Source of the DNA: CAXXIC01 sp049315325
GTDB lineage: Bacteria > Bacteroidota > Bacteroidia > Bacteroidales > UBA7332
Assembly (NCBI GenBank): GCA_049315325.1
Contig: JBMOKJ010000002.1
Location: 372,001 to 436,000 of the forward strand
Length of the DNA: 64,000 nt
Reading direction: 5' to 3'
The notes below the pieces were generated by a model. The model saw only the letters and a list, made by a program, of their open reading frames with translations. It had not been told where the DNA came from and did no database searches. Below, piece by piece: positions 8,671 through 16,668 of this stretch. Every line of letters begins with the position of its first letter. Within the stretch, counting starts at the first letter, position 1. A program made the translations under genes and the position numbers.

Positions 8671-9728
8671 AAATCATCAATATTGTATCCTCTGTTAGTA
8701 AGATAAATTTTGGCGTTTGGAATGCAGCGATTTTTGGAACCGACTATTTGAAAAGTGTTAGAAATGTCGATTCTGAGCTGTGGATTTGTTCGAAATCGGC
8801 AACTGATTACGAGGATATTGCGGTTCCACATTTCTATTTCGAAGAAAATCGAAAGACCAAAAGTGGATTCGTAGATTGGCTCAAAGGTTATGATTCAAAC
8901 GAGACTGTAGTAGTGACGCATGGAGCTTGGCTCGAGCCTACCAAAATGGGCTACTGGGCAAAACAGAAAGGTTTTAAATGGATTCACCTTCCGCAGGGAA
9001 TGCTTGAACCTCACGCTTTTAAAACGAGTACCTGGAAGAAGAAGATTTATTTGGCACTTTTCGAAGGACGATATTTGAAAAGAGTTGATATTATTCGAGC
9101 TGTTTCAGATCCAGAGCATCAGAATTTAAAATGCATGTTTCCTCGAATAATTCGAATCTTCAACGGTGTGAAAACATCGGGTGAATCTGTCGAAAAAGAT
9201 TCGAAACAAACAATATATCTTTTTCTGGCTCGACTTCATAAGAAAAAAGGAATTATTCATTTAGTAGATGCGTGGGCGAATGAAATGTATTCGCGTCCGA
9301 ATTCTAAACTTATTATTGCTGGTCCAGATGAGGGAGAATTGGAGAAAATCCAATCGCTTATTCATCACAATATCGAATATGTAGGCCCTGTCTTTGGAGA
9401 GGATAAAACAAAATTGTTGGAACGTGTACACTATTATGTATTACCATCTTACAGCGAAGGTTTTCCTTCTAGTGTTATTGAGGCGATGAGTTATGGCGCT
9501 ATTCCAATTATTTCTGAAGGGTGTAACTTCCCTCAGGTTTTTGAAGAGAAATTGGGTTATGAAGTTACAACGGATCATCGCTCAATACAGAATATTTTCA
9601 CTGAATTGAAAAATCTTGAGTTTGATAAGCAAAAATCCCAGCGAAACATAGATTATGTGAAAAATAACCTTTCTGAAGAGGTCATTGGAGAGCAACTATA
9701 TCAATTGTACAAAACTATTTTAAACTAA
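8667..9728 (+). CDS. Glycosyltransferase family 4
   Basis: A 353-residue GT4 enzyme. The donor domain contains YLFLARLHKKKGI, IIAGPDEGELE and the motif YSEGFPSSVIEAMS followed by GAIPIIS. The N-terminal domain is more divergent and includes VVVTHGAW and LPQGMLEPHAF, seen in enzymes acting late in repeat-unit assembly. The start codon overlaps the previous stop (ATGA), indicating coupling. It is presumed to add one sugar of the repeat at the inner face of the cytoplasmic membrane. Sugar specificity is not visible. Confidence 0.9.
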   Translation: MKIINIVSSVSKINFGVWNAAIFGTDYLKSVRNVDSELWICSKSATDYEDIAVPHFYFEENRKTKSGFVDWLKGYDSNETVVVTHGAWLEPTKMGYWAKQKGFKWIHLPQGMLEPHAFKTSTWKKKIYLALFEGRYLKRVDIIRAVSDPEHQNLKCMFPRIIRIFNGVKTSGESVEKDSKQTIYLFLARLHKKKGIIHLVDAWANEMYSRPNSKLIIAGPDEGELEKIQSLIHHNIEYVGPVFGEDKTKLLERVHYYVLPSYSEGFPSSVIEAMSYGAIPIISEGCNFPQVFEEKLGYEVTTDHRSIQNIFTELKNLEFDKQKSQRNIDYVKNNLSEEVIGEQLYQLYKTILN

Positions 9729-10265
9729 ATGAGCATCTATTATTCCAAGAAAGAGTTGATTCTACGTGTAGTTTGGGGAGTAATTTACCCACTCTTCTTC
9801 CGCTTGTCACCACGTTTGTGTTACAGCTGGCGCAATCAGATTCTTCGTTTAATGGGGGCAAAAATAGGTGCAAATGTGAGGATTTTTCCCTCTGCAAAAA
9901 TTACATTCCCGTGGTTATTGGATATTGGAGATGGTGTGGTCGTTTCGTGGAATGTTAGAATATACAATTTGGGAATGACTACTATTGGTGAGAAGACAAC
10001 TATTTCGCAGCACGCCCATTTGTGTGGGGGAACTCATGATTTTGAAAACAAAGGCTTTGTTCTTCAACGTACCGGACTTACAATTGGAAAACGGGTTTGG
10101 ATTGCAGCTGATGCATTTATTGGACCACGGGTTGTTGTGGGGGACGATTCTGTAGTTGCTGCCAGAGCAGTTGTAGTGAAGAATGTTGATCCAAATACAT
10201 TAGTAGGTGGAAATCCAGCAAAAGTTATTCGGAGCATTCGTGGTGCTTTTTCTGTAGAAAAGTAA
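9729..10265 (+). CDS. WcaF-like sugar O-acetyltransferase (left-handed beta-helix)
   Basis: A 178-residue hexapeptide-repeat acetyltransferase. Repeats run from about residue 45 to 165 (GANVRIFPSAKI, IGDGVVVSWNVRI, IGEKTTISQHAHL). A catalytic-type His lies in GGTHDFE, and GNPAKVIR closes the helix, as usual in the family. The length and the conserved N-terminal Arg-Asn-Gln-Ile-Leu-Arg stretch match colanic-acid WcaF-like enzymes that use acetyl-CoA. It begins directly after the previous stop and ends in a 1-base TAATG overlap with the next gene. It probably acetylates a repeat-unit sugar. Confidence 0.88.
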   Translation: MSIYYSKKELILRVVWGVIYPLFFRLSPRLCYSWRNQILRLMGAKIGANVRIFPSAKITFPWLLDIGDGVVVSWNVRIYNLGMTTIGEKTTISQHAHLCGGTHDFENKGFVLQRTGLTIGKRVWIAADAFIGPRVVVGDDSVVAARAVVVKNVDPNTLVGGNPAKVIRSIRGAFSVEK

Positions 10266-11404
10266 TGAAGAGCGAACAAAAGAAAAATGTAGTTATAATT
10301 AATCAGGATTCAGGTTATCTGATGATTGATTTAGCTAATGCATATATTGAAGCGGGTTTTGAGGTATGCCTCGTAACAGGTAGAATTTCAGAGCGAAATA
10401 AGTCTTTGCATCAAAAAGTACAAGTTTACAACATAAAAAAATATAATCGGAGGACATTTGGTACCCGACTAGCGAGTTGGGTCGTTGCATCATTCCAAAT
10501 TTCAGTGAGAGTGTTGTTCCAGTTTCGGAAATCACATATATTGTTTGTCTCAAATCCTCCGATTGGCGCGTGGATAAATGCATTTGTAAAGCGCGATTTT
10601 TCTCTTTTGGTGTACGATGTTTACCCGGATGCATTAGAGGAAATTGGATATGCCAATAAGAGCTCATTTATTTATCGCATTTGGGGCAGATTTAATAAAA
10701 TTACCTATAGAAAAGCTAAACGGATTATTACTATAAGTGATAGTATGGCTGAAACGATGCAGCAATATGCAGGGGTAAAGAAGATTGAGATAATTCCGAT
10801 TTGGACGGATAATAATTACCTGAAACCAGTTGATGAAAGTAATAATGTTTTTATAAAGAATCATCAACTCGAAGGTAAGTTTATTGTGCTTTATTCTGGC
10901 AATATTGGGGAAACAGCTAATGCTGAAGTGATGGTTGATTTTGCAATCAAACTTCGCGATAAGTTGAATATCCAATTTGTAATTATTGGGGAGGGATCAC
11001 AAAAGAAACAGATTTCCCAACGAATAAATGATACAGGTTTAACAAATTGTCTGCTTTTACCGAAACAGTCGGCAGAAATGTTCCCTTTTTCTCTTGCTTC
11101 TGCAAATCTAGCATTGGTAAGTTTGAATAAATCTGCTGGACGAATTGCATTACCAAGTAAGTTGTATAGTCTTCTTTCGGTGGGAGTTCCAATTCTTGCA
11201 CTGTGTGATAGGGAATCGGCGCTGGAAAAGATTGTTGATAAATATAATATTGGAAAATGCTTCGACTTTGATTGTCTTGATGCTGCTAATGAATTCATTT
11301 TATCTATCTCGAAAGACGAAAAGCTTCAAGCAGAATATAAGACTAATGTTTTGTCAACTTCAAAGAGATATGATGAATCAAATGTTTTAAAATTTATTGT
11401 TTAA
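10265..11404 (+). CDS. Glycosyltransferase family 4, WcaI/WbuB-like
   Basis: A 379-residue GT4 enzyme resembling the WcaI/WbuB group. LFVSNPPIGAW and YDVYPDALEEIGY match the NPP and D-x-x-P-D segments of that group. The donor domain has VLYSGNIGET, FVIIGEGSQK and ALPSKLYSLLSVGVPILA. WbuB-type enzymes often use aminodeoxy-sugar donors such as UDP-L-FucNAc; that specificity is only a suggestion here. It sits between the WcaF-like acetyltransferase and the initiating sugar transferase, an order common in Bacteroidota loci. The 3' end runs close to or over the next gene's possible upstream TTG start. Confidence 0.9.
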   Translation: MKSEQKKNVVIINQDSGYLMIDLANAYIEAGFEVCLVTGRISERNKSLHQKVQVYNIKKYNRRTFGTRLASWVVASFQISVRVLFQFRKSHILFVSNPPIGAWINAFVKRDFSLLVYDVYPDALEEIGYANKSSFIYRIWGRFNKITYRKAKRIITISDSMAETMQQYAGVKKIEIIPIWTDNNYLKPVDESNNVFIKNHQLEGKFIVLYSGNIGETANAEVMVDFAIKLRDKLNIQFVIIGEGSQKKQISQRINDTGLTNCLLLPKQSAEMFPFSLASANLALVSLNKSAGRIALPSKLYSLLSVGVPILALCDRESALEKIVDKYNIGKCFDFDCLDAANEFILSISKDEKLQAEYKTNVLSTSKRYDESNVLKFIV

Positions 11405-11420
11405 TTCGGTTTTAAATAAT

Positions 11421-12008
11421 ATGTATTGTAGAATTATTAAACCTCTTTTTGACTTTATAGTTGCATTTATTGCGCTTATTATTTTGTCTCCAGTCCTTGT
11501 TATTGTTTCTGTAGCAATTAAATTGGATTCTCCGGGTCCAGTGTTTTTCTTGCAAGAGCGATTAGGTCGGAATGGCAAAGTTTTTCGAATCTTCAAATTC
11601 CGTTCGATGGTTAATCGAAAAGATAACTTTGTAAAAGGCGAAGCACTGAAAGAGAACGACCCCAAAATTACGAAAGTTGGTCGCTTTATTAGAAAAACTA
11701 GTCTCGATGAGATACCACAGCTAATCAATATTGTGAAAGGCGATATGAGTTTTATTGGACCACGTCCACCAATGGTGCATTATCCAAAGGTTTATAATGC
11801 CTACAATGATTTCGAACGTCAACGATTCTTTGTAAAGCCTGGAATTAGTGGTCTTGCTGCTGTTAAGGCTCGTGAAGTTCACGATTGGGCATTGAATATT
11901 CCAATGGATGTAGAATATGTTCAGAATCAGTCTTTGAAAATGGATTTCAACCTTTTTGCAGCTTCGTTGTTTATGTTTTTTAAAACGAGTAATATTTATT
12001 CAAAGTAA
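11421..12008 (+). CDS. Initiating sugar-phosphate transferase (PglC/WcaJ C-terminal type)
   Basis: A 195-residue monotopic phosphoglycosyl transferase, the short PglC-like form without the WbaP N-terminal membrane domain. It has one hydrophobic re-entrant segment (residues 10-32), then GPVFFLQERLGRNGKVFRI, KFRSM, the TSLDEIPQL motif with the catalytic Asp-Glu pair, and GPRPP. It moves a sugar-1-phosphate from a UDP-sugar to undecaprenyl phosphate, starting the repeat unit. The locus also encodes PglE- and PglF-like enzymes, so a UDP-diNAcBac-like or QuiNAc4N-type donor is a reasonable inference. The ATG at 11421 is preferred over the TTG at 11397. Confidence 0.93.
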   Translation: MYCRIIKPLFDFIVAFIALIILSPVLVIVSVAIKLDSPGPVFFLQERLGRNGKVFRIFKFRSMVNRKDNFVKGEALKENDPKITKVGRFIRKTSLDEIPQLINIVKGDMSFIGPRPPMVHYPKVYNAYNDFERQRFFVKPGISGLAAVKAREVHDWALNIPMDVEYVQNQSLKMDFNLFAASLFMFFKTSNIYSK

Positions 12009-12024
12009 ATTAGGAAATTTCATA

Positions 12025-12996
12025 ATGGAAATTGGTAGTTTTATAGAACTTGACACACATAGAACTGGTGAATTTTTTCATTCAATGGAGATTGCACGGC
12101 TGAATGCTGGACGATATGGGATTTTTCATGCACTCAGAGTTTATGGTGTAAAAAAGCTCTTTATGCCGTTTTACCAATGTCCGTCTGTTGCAAAATACAT
12201 TATAAATGAGGGAATTGAGGTTATTAAATATTCTCTGACGACTGATTTTGAACCTCAGGTTTCTTCTATTCCATCAGATTCTGCTATACTTATTGTGAAC
12301 TATTTTGGAATTTTAGGCGAAAAAAGACTTACGCAGATTTCCTCCCGATTTAAACGTGTAATAATTGATAACTCGCAGGCTTTTTTTACACAGCCAATTG
12401 GCAATTGTTTGAACGTCTATTCTCCTCGAAAATTCTTTGGAGTTCCCGATGGCTGTTATGTGATCGGCTCAGGTGCAAGCCAATTTGTTGACGATTATGA
12501 GCAAGACTTTTCGTCAGATACTGCTTCTTTCTTATTCAAACGAATTGAACTTGGATGTAGTAGCGTGTATGCTGAACGTCAAAAGAACGAGATGCGAATT
12601 GATACATCCGGAATAAGGAAAATGTCGCTTTTGACGGAAACTCTTTTGTTGGGAATTGACTATGAAGCTATTTATTGTCAGCGACGATTAAATTTCGAGG
12701 CTGCACATAATTTGTGGAAAGATATCAATGAAATTAATCCAAATAGCATTGTCGATGAACCTTTAGCACCAATGGTCTATCCGTTAGTAATCAAAAATAG
12801 AGAAATTGTTTCTGTCTTGAAAGAGAAACTCGTTTATACAGGACGATGGTGGAATCACGTATTGTCTGAGGTTGAATCTAATTCTTTTGAGTCTTTCCTA
12901 TCTCAATATATGATTCCAATTCCAATAGATCAACGATATACTGCTTCGACAATGATGCTAATTAACGAAATTATTCTAGATACAATCAGCAAGTAA
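12025..12996 (+). CDS. DegT/DnrJ-like PLP-fold protein (short, divergent)
   Basis: A 323-residue protein that looks like a shortened, diverged DegT/DnrJ/EryC1/StrS aminotransferase. The PLP-site pattern is retained: VIIDNSQAF has Asp115 and Gln118 where the family has E-D-x-x-Q, and YSPRKFFGVPDG has Lys136 at the Schiff-base position. It is about 50-70 residues shorter than usual, and the family's normal GTAAL substrate motif is not visible. It may be an aminotransferase, a 3-dehydrase-like enzyme or a degenerate relative. The ATG at 12025 is chosen; an upstream TTG would run into the previous gene. It lies directly before a WbqC gene with a 1-base overlap, suggesting a joint function. Confidence 0.6.
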   Translation: MEIGSFIELDTHRTGEFFHSMEIARLNAGRYGIFHALRVYGVKKLFMPFYQCPSVAKYIINEGIEVIKYSLTTDFEPQVSSIPSDSAILIVNYFGILGEKRLTQISSRFKRVIIDNSQAFFTQPIGNCLNVYSPRKFFGVPDGCYVIGSGASQFVDDYEQDFSSDTASFLFKRIELGCSSVYAERQKNEMRIDTSGIRKMSLLTETLLLGIDYEAIYCQRRLNFEAAHNLWKDINEINPNSIVDEPLAPMVYPLVIKNREIVSVLKEKLVYTGRWWNHVLSEVESNSFESFLSQYMIPIPIDQRYTASTMMLINEIILDTISK

Positions 12997-13691
12997 TGAA
13001 AATTGTCTCAATACATCAACCGAACTATTTGCCTTGGTTGGGCTATTTTTATAAAATTGATCAATCGGATGTGTTTGTATTTCTCGACGATGTGCAATAT
13101 TCTACTCAAGGAATGCATAATTTTCACTACATTAAGTTGGCTCAAGGTCCATTCAGACTGAAAATTCCGGTTGAACAAAAAATGGGCGATTTAATTAATC
13201 AAGTGCGCACGAGGGATGAGTTGGGGTGGAAAAATAATCACCTCAAAACGATTGAACATACCTATAAAAAAACACCATTTTTCGAAGAAATTTATACCGA
13301 CTTCTCGCAGTTATTACAAGTTGATTATCCGAATATTGCGGAGATGAATCAAGCAATTATTGAATTCACTTGTCGAAAATTTGGAATTACGACTGAATTT
13401 GTTAAATCATCGGAGCTCAAAATCAACACAACACGAGAGGAAAAGGTGCTTGATATTTGTAATGCTTTAGATGCAACGGTTTATTATTCTGGAACAGGTG
13501 CAAAAGCCTATCAAGTTGAAGAAAATTTCACCAATAGAGGCTTAGAATTGCGATATTCGCACTACAATCCGTTCGAATACCCTCAGTTTTTCGAGGGGTT
13601 TCAGTCAAATATAACAGTATTAGATTTTCTAATGCATTGTGGTTACGATTGGGTCAGAGTGAATAATTCACAAATATTAAAATATGAATAA
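12996..13691 (+). CDS. WbqC family protein
   Basis: A 231-residue WbqC-like protein. The N-terminal IHQPNYLPWLGYFYKI and FLDDVQYS segments are diagnostic, followed by YSGTGAKAY and the C-terminal GFQSNITVLDFLMHCG. WbqC proteins occur in O-antigen and capsule loci, often beside aminotransferases, and have been proposed to act in attaching amino acids or modifying amino sugars; the biochemistry is not settled. It starts 1 base inside the DegT-like gene and overlaps the next gene by 8 bases, so the three are probably co-translated. It is cytoplasmic, without a signal or membrane segment. Confidence 0.88.
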   Translation: MKIVSIHQPNYLPWLGYFYKIDQSDVFVFLDDVQYSTQGMHNFHYIKLAQGPFRLKIPVEQKMGDLINQVRTRDELGWKNNHLKTIEHTYKKTPFFEEIYTDFSQLLQVDYPNIAEMNQAIIEFTCRKFGITTEFVKSSELKINTTREEKVLDICNALDATVYYSGTGAKAYQVEENFTNRGLELRYSHYNPFEYPQFFEGFQSNITVLDFLMHCGYDWVRVNNSQILKYE

Positions 13692-14757
13692 TGTTAGTAT
13701 TACGCAGGTTTCACTTTTAAATTTAGATGTTGAAGAATGGGAGAATTTGCTAATATATTCTAATGAGGCGACTTTCTTTTGTTCAACTGATTTTTTGAAA
13801 TTATTTTCTAAAACATCATTTGTTCTGGTAAGAAAAAATGGTTTATTAATTGGAGGTATCGCTTTTAGGCTCGATTCTCGCTTACCTTTAATAGGATCTT
13901 ATTTCAAAACTGCTAGGATAGATTCTTCAGTCATTGTTATTGATTCTATTGGTGTTGCAGAACGACTATTGGTTAAAGAACGAGTAGTTGAGTATTTAAT
14001 ATCATCATTGAAAAACGAATCTGTAATTTATCTTTTTATTTCACCTTTAATAAGATCTAATGATGCTGATTTATTTAGCAAGTATCAGTTCAATAATGAA
14101 ATTGCATCAACATTTGTTTTGAGTTTAAAGAGAGAGGTTTCTGAAATTTATAAAGGCTTTTCAAAAGGAAAAAAATCTGCAATAGTCAAGGCATCAAAAG
14201 GAAACTTGATATTTAGTATTAATACTGGACCATTGGCTGTGGATTTGATTGATGATTATATGAAATTGCAGAATAAACTTTTTGACCAAAAGAAAGATTT
14301 TTATTCAAGATTGTATTATAAAACTTCAGGTTTTTTTAATGACCTTTTAACTTCAAGGTTTTACAAAACATATTTAGCGATTGTTTATTACAATAATCAA
14401 CCAGCCTCGGCTGCAATTCTTATATCTTATAGAAATGTTATTTACTATTATCAAGGAGCTAGTGATTATAATTTAGCCAAAGAAATCCCAGCGTCTGATT
14501 TCTTACATTTCGAGATTATTAAGTTTGCAAAGAACAATGGCTTTTTTGAGTATGATTTAGGTGGAATTCCTAATTATAATGGTCCTGAACTCTCGACTTA
14601 TGGAGTTTATAAATTTAAGAAAAGCTTTGGTGGAGAACGGATGTCATATGATGCAGGATCTCTAATTATTCATCCTGTGAAATTTAAGTTTATTAGTCTT
14701 TTATTGAAGTACCAAAATAGCTTAATTATAAAATGGCTATATAAAACCCTGAAATAA
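13684..14757 (+). CDS. FemAB/GNAT-fold acyl or aminoacyl transferase-like protein
   Basis: A 357-residue protein with the double-GNAT shape of FemA/FemB or BioF2-like proteins. KKSAIVKASKGN is typical of the basic joint region. The later part has AAILISYRNVIYYYQGASDYN, ASDFLHFEIIKFAKNNG and YDLGGIPNY, close to the G-(G/S)-x-P ending of FemAB domains. Such proteins use acyl-CoA or aminoacyl-tRNA to acylate an amine. The gene overlaps wbqC by 8 bases. It is visibly richer in A and T than its neighbours, which may hint at a separate origin. The substrate is unknown; a sugar amine is a context-based guess. Confidence 0.68.
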   Translation: MNNVSITQVSLLNLDVEEWENLLIYSNEATFFCSTDFLKLFSKTSFVLVRKNGLLIGGIAFRLDSRLPLIGSYFKTARIDSSVIVIDSIGVAERLLVKERVVEYLISSLKNESVIYLFISPLIRSNDADLFSKYQFNNEIASTFVLSLKREVSEIYKGFSKGKKSAIVKASKGNLIFSINTGPLAVDLIDDYMKLQNKLFDQKKDFYSRLYYKTSGFFNDLLTSRFYKTYLAIVYYNNQPASAAILISYRNVIYYYQGASDYNLAKEIPASDFLHFEIIKFAKNNGFFEYDLGGIPNYNGPELSTYGVYKFKKSFGGERMSYDAGSLIIHPVKFKFISLLLKYQNSLIIKWLYKTLK

Positions 14758-14759
14758 TT

Positions 14760-15428
14760 ATGAAGAATATTCTCGTTGTAGCTCCTCATCCTGATGATGA
14801 AGTGTTGGGTTGTGGAGGCGTGATAAGAAAACACGTGAATGTAGGTGACACAGTCTATGTTTTAGTTGTTACTCGAGGAAACCCGAAATTCTATTCTGAT
14901 GAAAAGATTGAAAATGTGCGATCAGAAGCTAGATCTGCACACCAGTTTCTGGGTGTGAAAGAAACTGGTTTCTTGGATTTTCTTGCACCGAATTTGGATA
15001 CAACCTCTCAGGCAGAATTGTCTCAATCAATCGTTTCATACATCAAAGAGAAACAAATCAATACACTCTATTTACCTCATCGAGGCGATATTCATCACGA
15101 TCATCGAGCTGTATTTAATGCAGGACTTGTGGCTGCACGTCCTGTCAATAATAACACAGTTACCCGAATTTATGCCTATGAAACTCTTTCGGAAACAGAA
15201 TGGGCGGCCCCCTTTGGAGATGATGTATTTATTCCAACACATTTTGTGAATGTAGAGTCTGAATTTGAGGCCAAAATCAAAGCGATGTCTTTCTTTAAAT
15301 CGCAGGTTCGGCAATTCCCTAGTACCCGTTCTTTGGAAACCATTGAAGCATTGGCTAAATTCAGAGGAGCGACTGTCGGATTTAAGCGAGCTGAGGCATT
15401 TATGACGATTCGCACAATTGAAGGTTAA
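14760..15428 (+). CDS. PIG-L/LmbE family deacetylase
   Basis: A 222-residue PIG-L-type zinc deacetylase. The metal site APHPDDEVLG supplies His10, Asp12 and Asp13, and the second site HHDHRAV is present near residue 115. Members remove acetyl from N-acetylglucosaminyl groups, for example GlcNAc-PI or the BshB substrate. There is no signal peptide. It lies 2 bases after the FemAB-like gene and 17 bases before a second GNAT-like gene. Deacetylation of an amino sugar followed by re-acylation with a different group is a plausible scheme here, but unproven. Confidence 0.9.
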   Translation: MKNILVVAPHPDDEVLGCGGVIRKHVNVGDTVYVLVVTRGNPKFYSDEKIENVRSEARSAHQFLGVKETGFLDFLAPNLDTTSQAELSQSIVSYIKEKQINTLYLPHRGDIHHDHRAVFNAGLVAARPVNNNTVTRIYAYETLSETEWAAPFGDDVFIPTHFVNVESEFEAKIKAMSFFKSQVRQFPSTRSLETIEALAKFRGATVGFKRAEAFMTIRTIEG

Positions 15429-15445
15429 ACTTATTCCGCGTAACC

Positions 15446-16423
15446 ATGAAGATATCGGTTGTCATAAGCAGCGAATTGAATGACAATGATTGGGCTCAGA
15501 TTACTTCAGGGTTTAACGAATCATTTCTGCTCAATAAAGAGCCGTTTGAACTATCCAATTACTATTCGTCGAATGAGTTGGGCTATTCATATCATGCGAT
15601 TTGCCGGACTGACATTGGCGAAATTGTTGCACATTCTTCTATCTTCCCCTATATTTATTTGGTGAATCAAGAGCGTATGCTCTTTGGCTTGAGTGGTGGT
15701 ACATTTGTATTAAAAGCCTATCGAAAAGAGGCTTTTCTTTATATAGATTTACTCGAAGAGTTGAAATCGGTTGTTTCTCAAAGAGGGATTGTGCTCACTT
15801 ATGGCGTTTCGAATGAAAATTCTTTTGAAATGGCAGTCAAGCTATTGGGTTCTGTTCATCTCAAAGATTTGAAATATTATACAACTCCTGTAGCATTTTC
15901 GAAGCTCATTCTGAAAAAGAAAATTATCTTTGTAGATAGAATCTTTCAATTTTTCTTGGTTTTTGGGTGTTTTCTTCTTAGATTGTACTCTCAAAATTTT
16001 GATGTTGTTGAAAAACTGAAACCTCTTCGATTAGATTGGACAGAAAAATTCTGTTCTTTTCGATTTGGGAAGAAATACAAACAGATTCATTCAGAGATGT
16101 TTACGGCCATTTATCGAATCGTAGATGAAGAAGGAATTAAGGTCGCATACATCATGGATTTTAGACGAAAAGGATTGCGATCCTTGTATGCTTTATCTTC
16201 ATCGATAAGCCATATTCTTCTGAATGATGAGATTGATTTGATTATTTTTGTTGGAGAATTGAGTTTTCGGCAACCACTTTTATGGAGAGTGCCGCGAAGA
16301 TTTGAACCGCAACGTCTACCTTTAACGTACGATTTGCTGTTGAATGAGAATCAAGAATTAAGAGATCTTATTTCGAACCCGAAAAATTGGGATTTTAGTT
16401 TAATGAATTTTGATGCAAGATAA
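15446..16423 (+). CDS. GNAT-like acyltransferase, uncharacterised
   Basis: A 325-residue protein whose first 130 residues look like an N-acyltransferase fold: YSYHAICRTDIGEIVAHSSIFPY, then LSGGTFVLKAYRKEAF in place of the usual acetyl-CoA pocket, then YGVSNENSF. A hydrophobic stretch around residues 165-185 may anchor it to the membrane. The C-terminal half recalls a second degenerate GNAT unit (AYIMDFRRKGLRSLYAL). It is cytoplasmic or membrane-associated and precedes the first acyl carrier protein by 9 bases. It could therefore be the transferase that uses an acyl-ACP rather than CoA; that is inference. The family call is tentative. Confidence 0.55.
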   Translation: MKISVVISSELNDNDWAQITSGFNESFLLNKEPFELSNYYSSNELGYSYHAICRTDIGEIVAHSSIFPYIYLVNQERMLFGLSGGTFVLKAYRKEAFLYIDLLEELKSVVSQRGIVLTYGVSNENSFEMAVKLLGSVHLKDLKYYTTPVAFSKLILKKKIIFVDRIFQFFLVFGCFLLRLYSQNFDVVEKLKPLRLDWTEKFCSFRFGKKYKQIHSEMFTAIYRIVDEEGIKVAYIMDFRRKGLRSLYALSSSISHILLNDEIDLIIFVGELSFRQPLLWRVPRRFEPQRLPLTYDLLLNENQELRDLISNPKNWDFSLMNFDAR

Positions 16424-16432
16424 ATAGGAATA

Positions 16433-16666
16433 ATGATGGAAATAGGAGATTTTGTTGCAAAAATGGCGGTACAGTTTGATGATACCGATGCGTCAATTTT
16501 TACCCCTCAAACTAAATTTAAAGAGCTTGATGAGTGGTCATCTTTGATTGCTTTATCGGTAATTGCTATGGTTGACGAAGCTTATAAAGTGCGTTTGAAA
16601 GGTGCAGATGTTCGTCAGTCGACGACGATAGAAGATTTGTTTAATGTGGTGAAAGAGAGAGTTTAA
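16433..16666 (+). CDS. Acyl carrier protein 1 of the acyl module
   Basis: A 77-residue acidic, four-helix acyl-carrier-like protein. The phosphopantetheine site reads EWSSL, with Ser37 in the position of the modified serine. The usual Asp before that serine is replaced by Ser36. The following LSVIAMVDEAY helix matches carrier protein 2 at 21104 almost exactly. It begins with a double ATG and lies 2 bases before a KAS III gene. It presumably carries the growing short acyl chain for the neighbouring condensing enzyme and reductase. The substitution might alter recognition by the phosphopantetheinyl transferase. Confidence 0.85.
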   Translation: MMEIGDFVAKMAVQFDDTDASIFTPQTKFKELDEWSSLIALSVIAMVDEAYKVRLKGADVRQSTTIEDLFNVVKERV

Positions 16667-16668
16667 GA

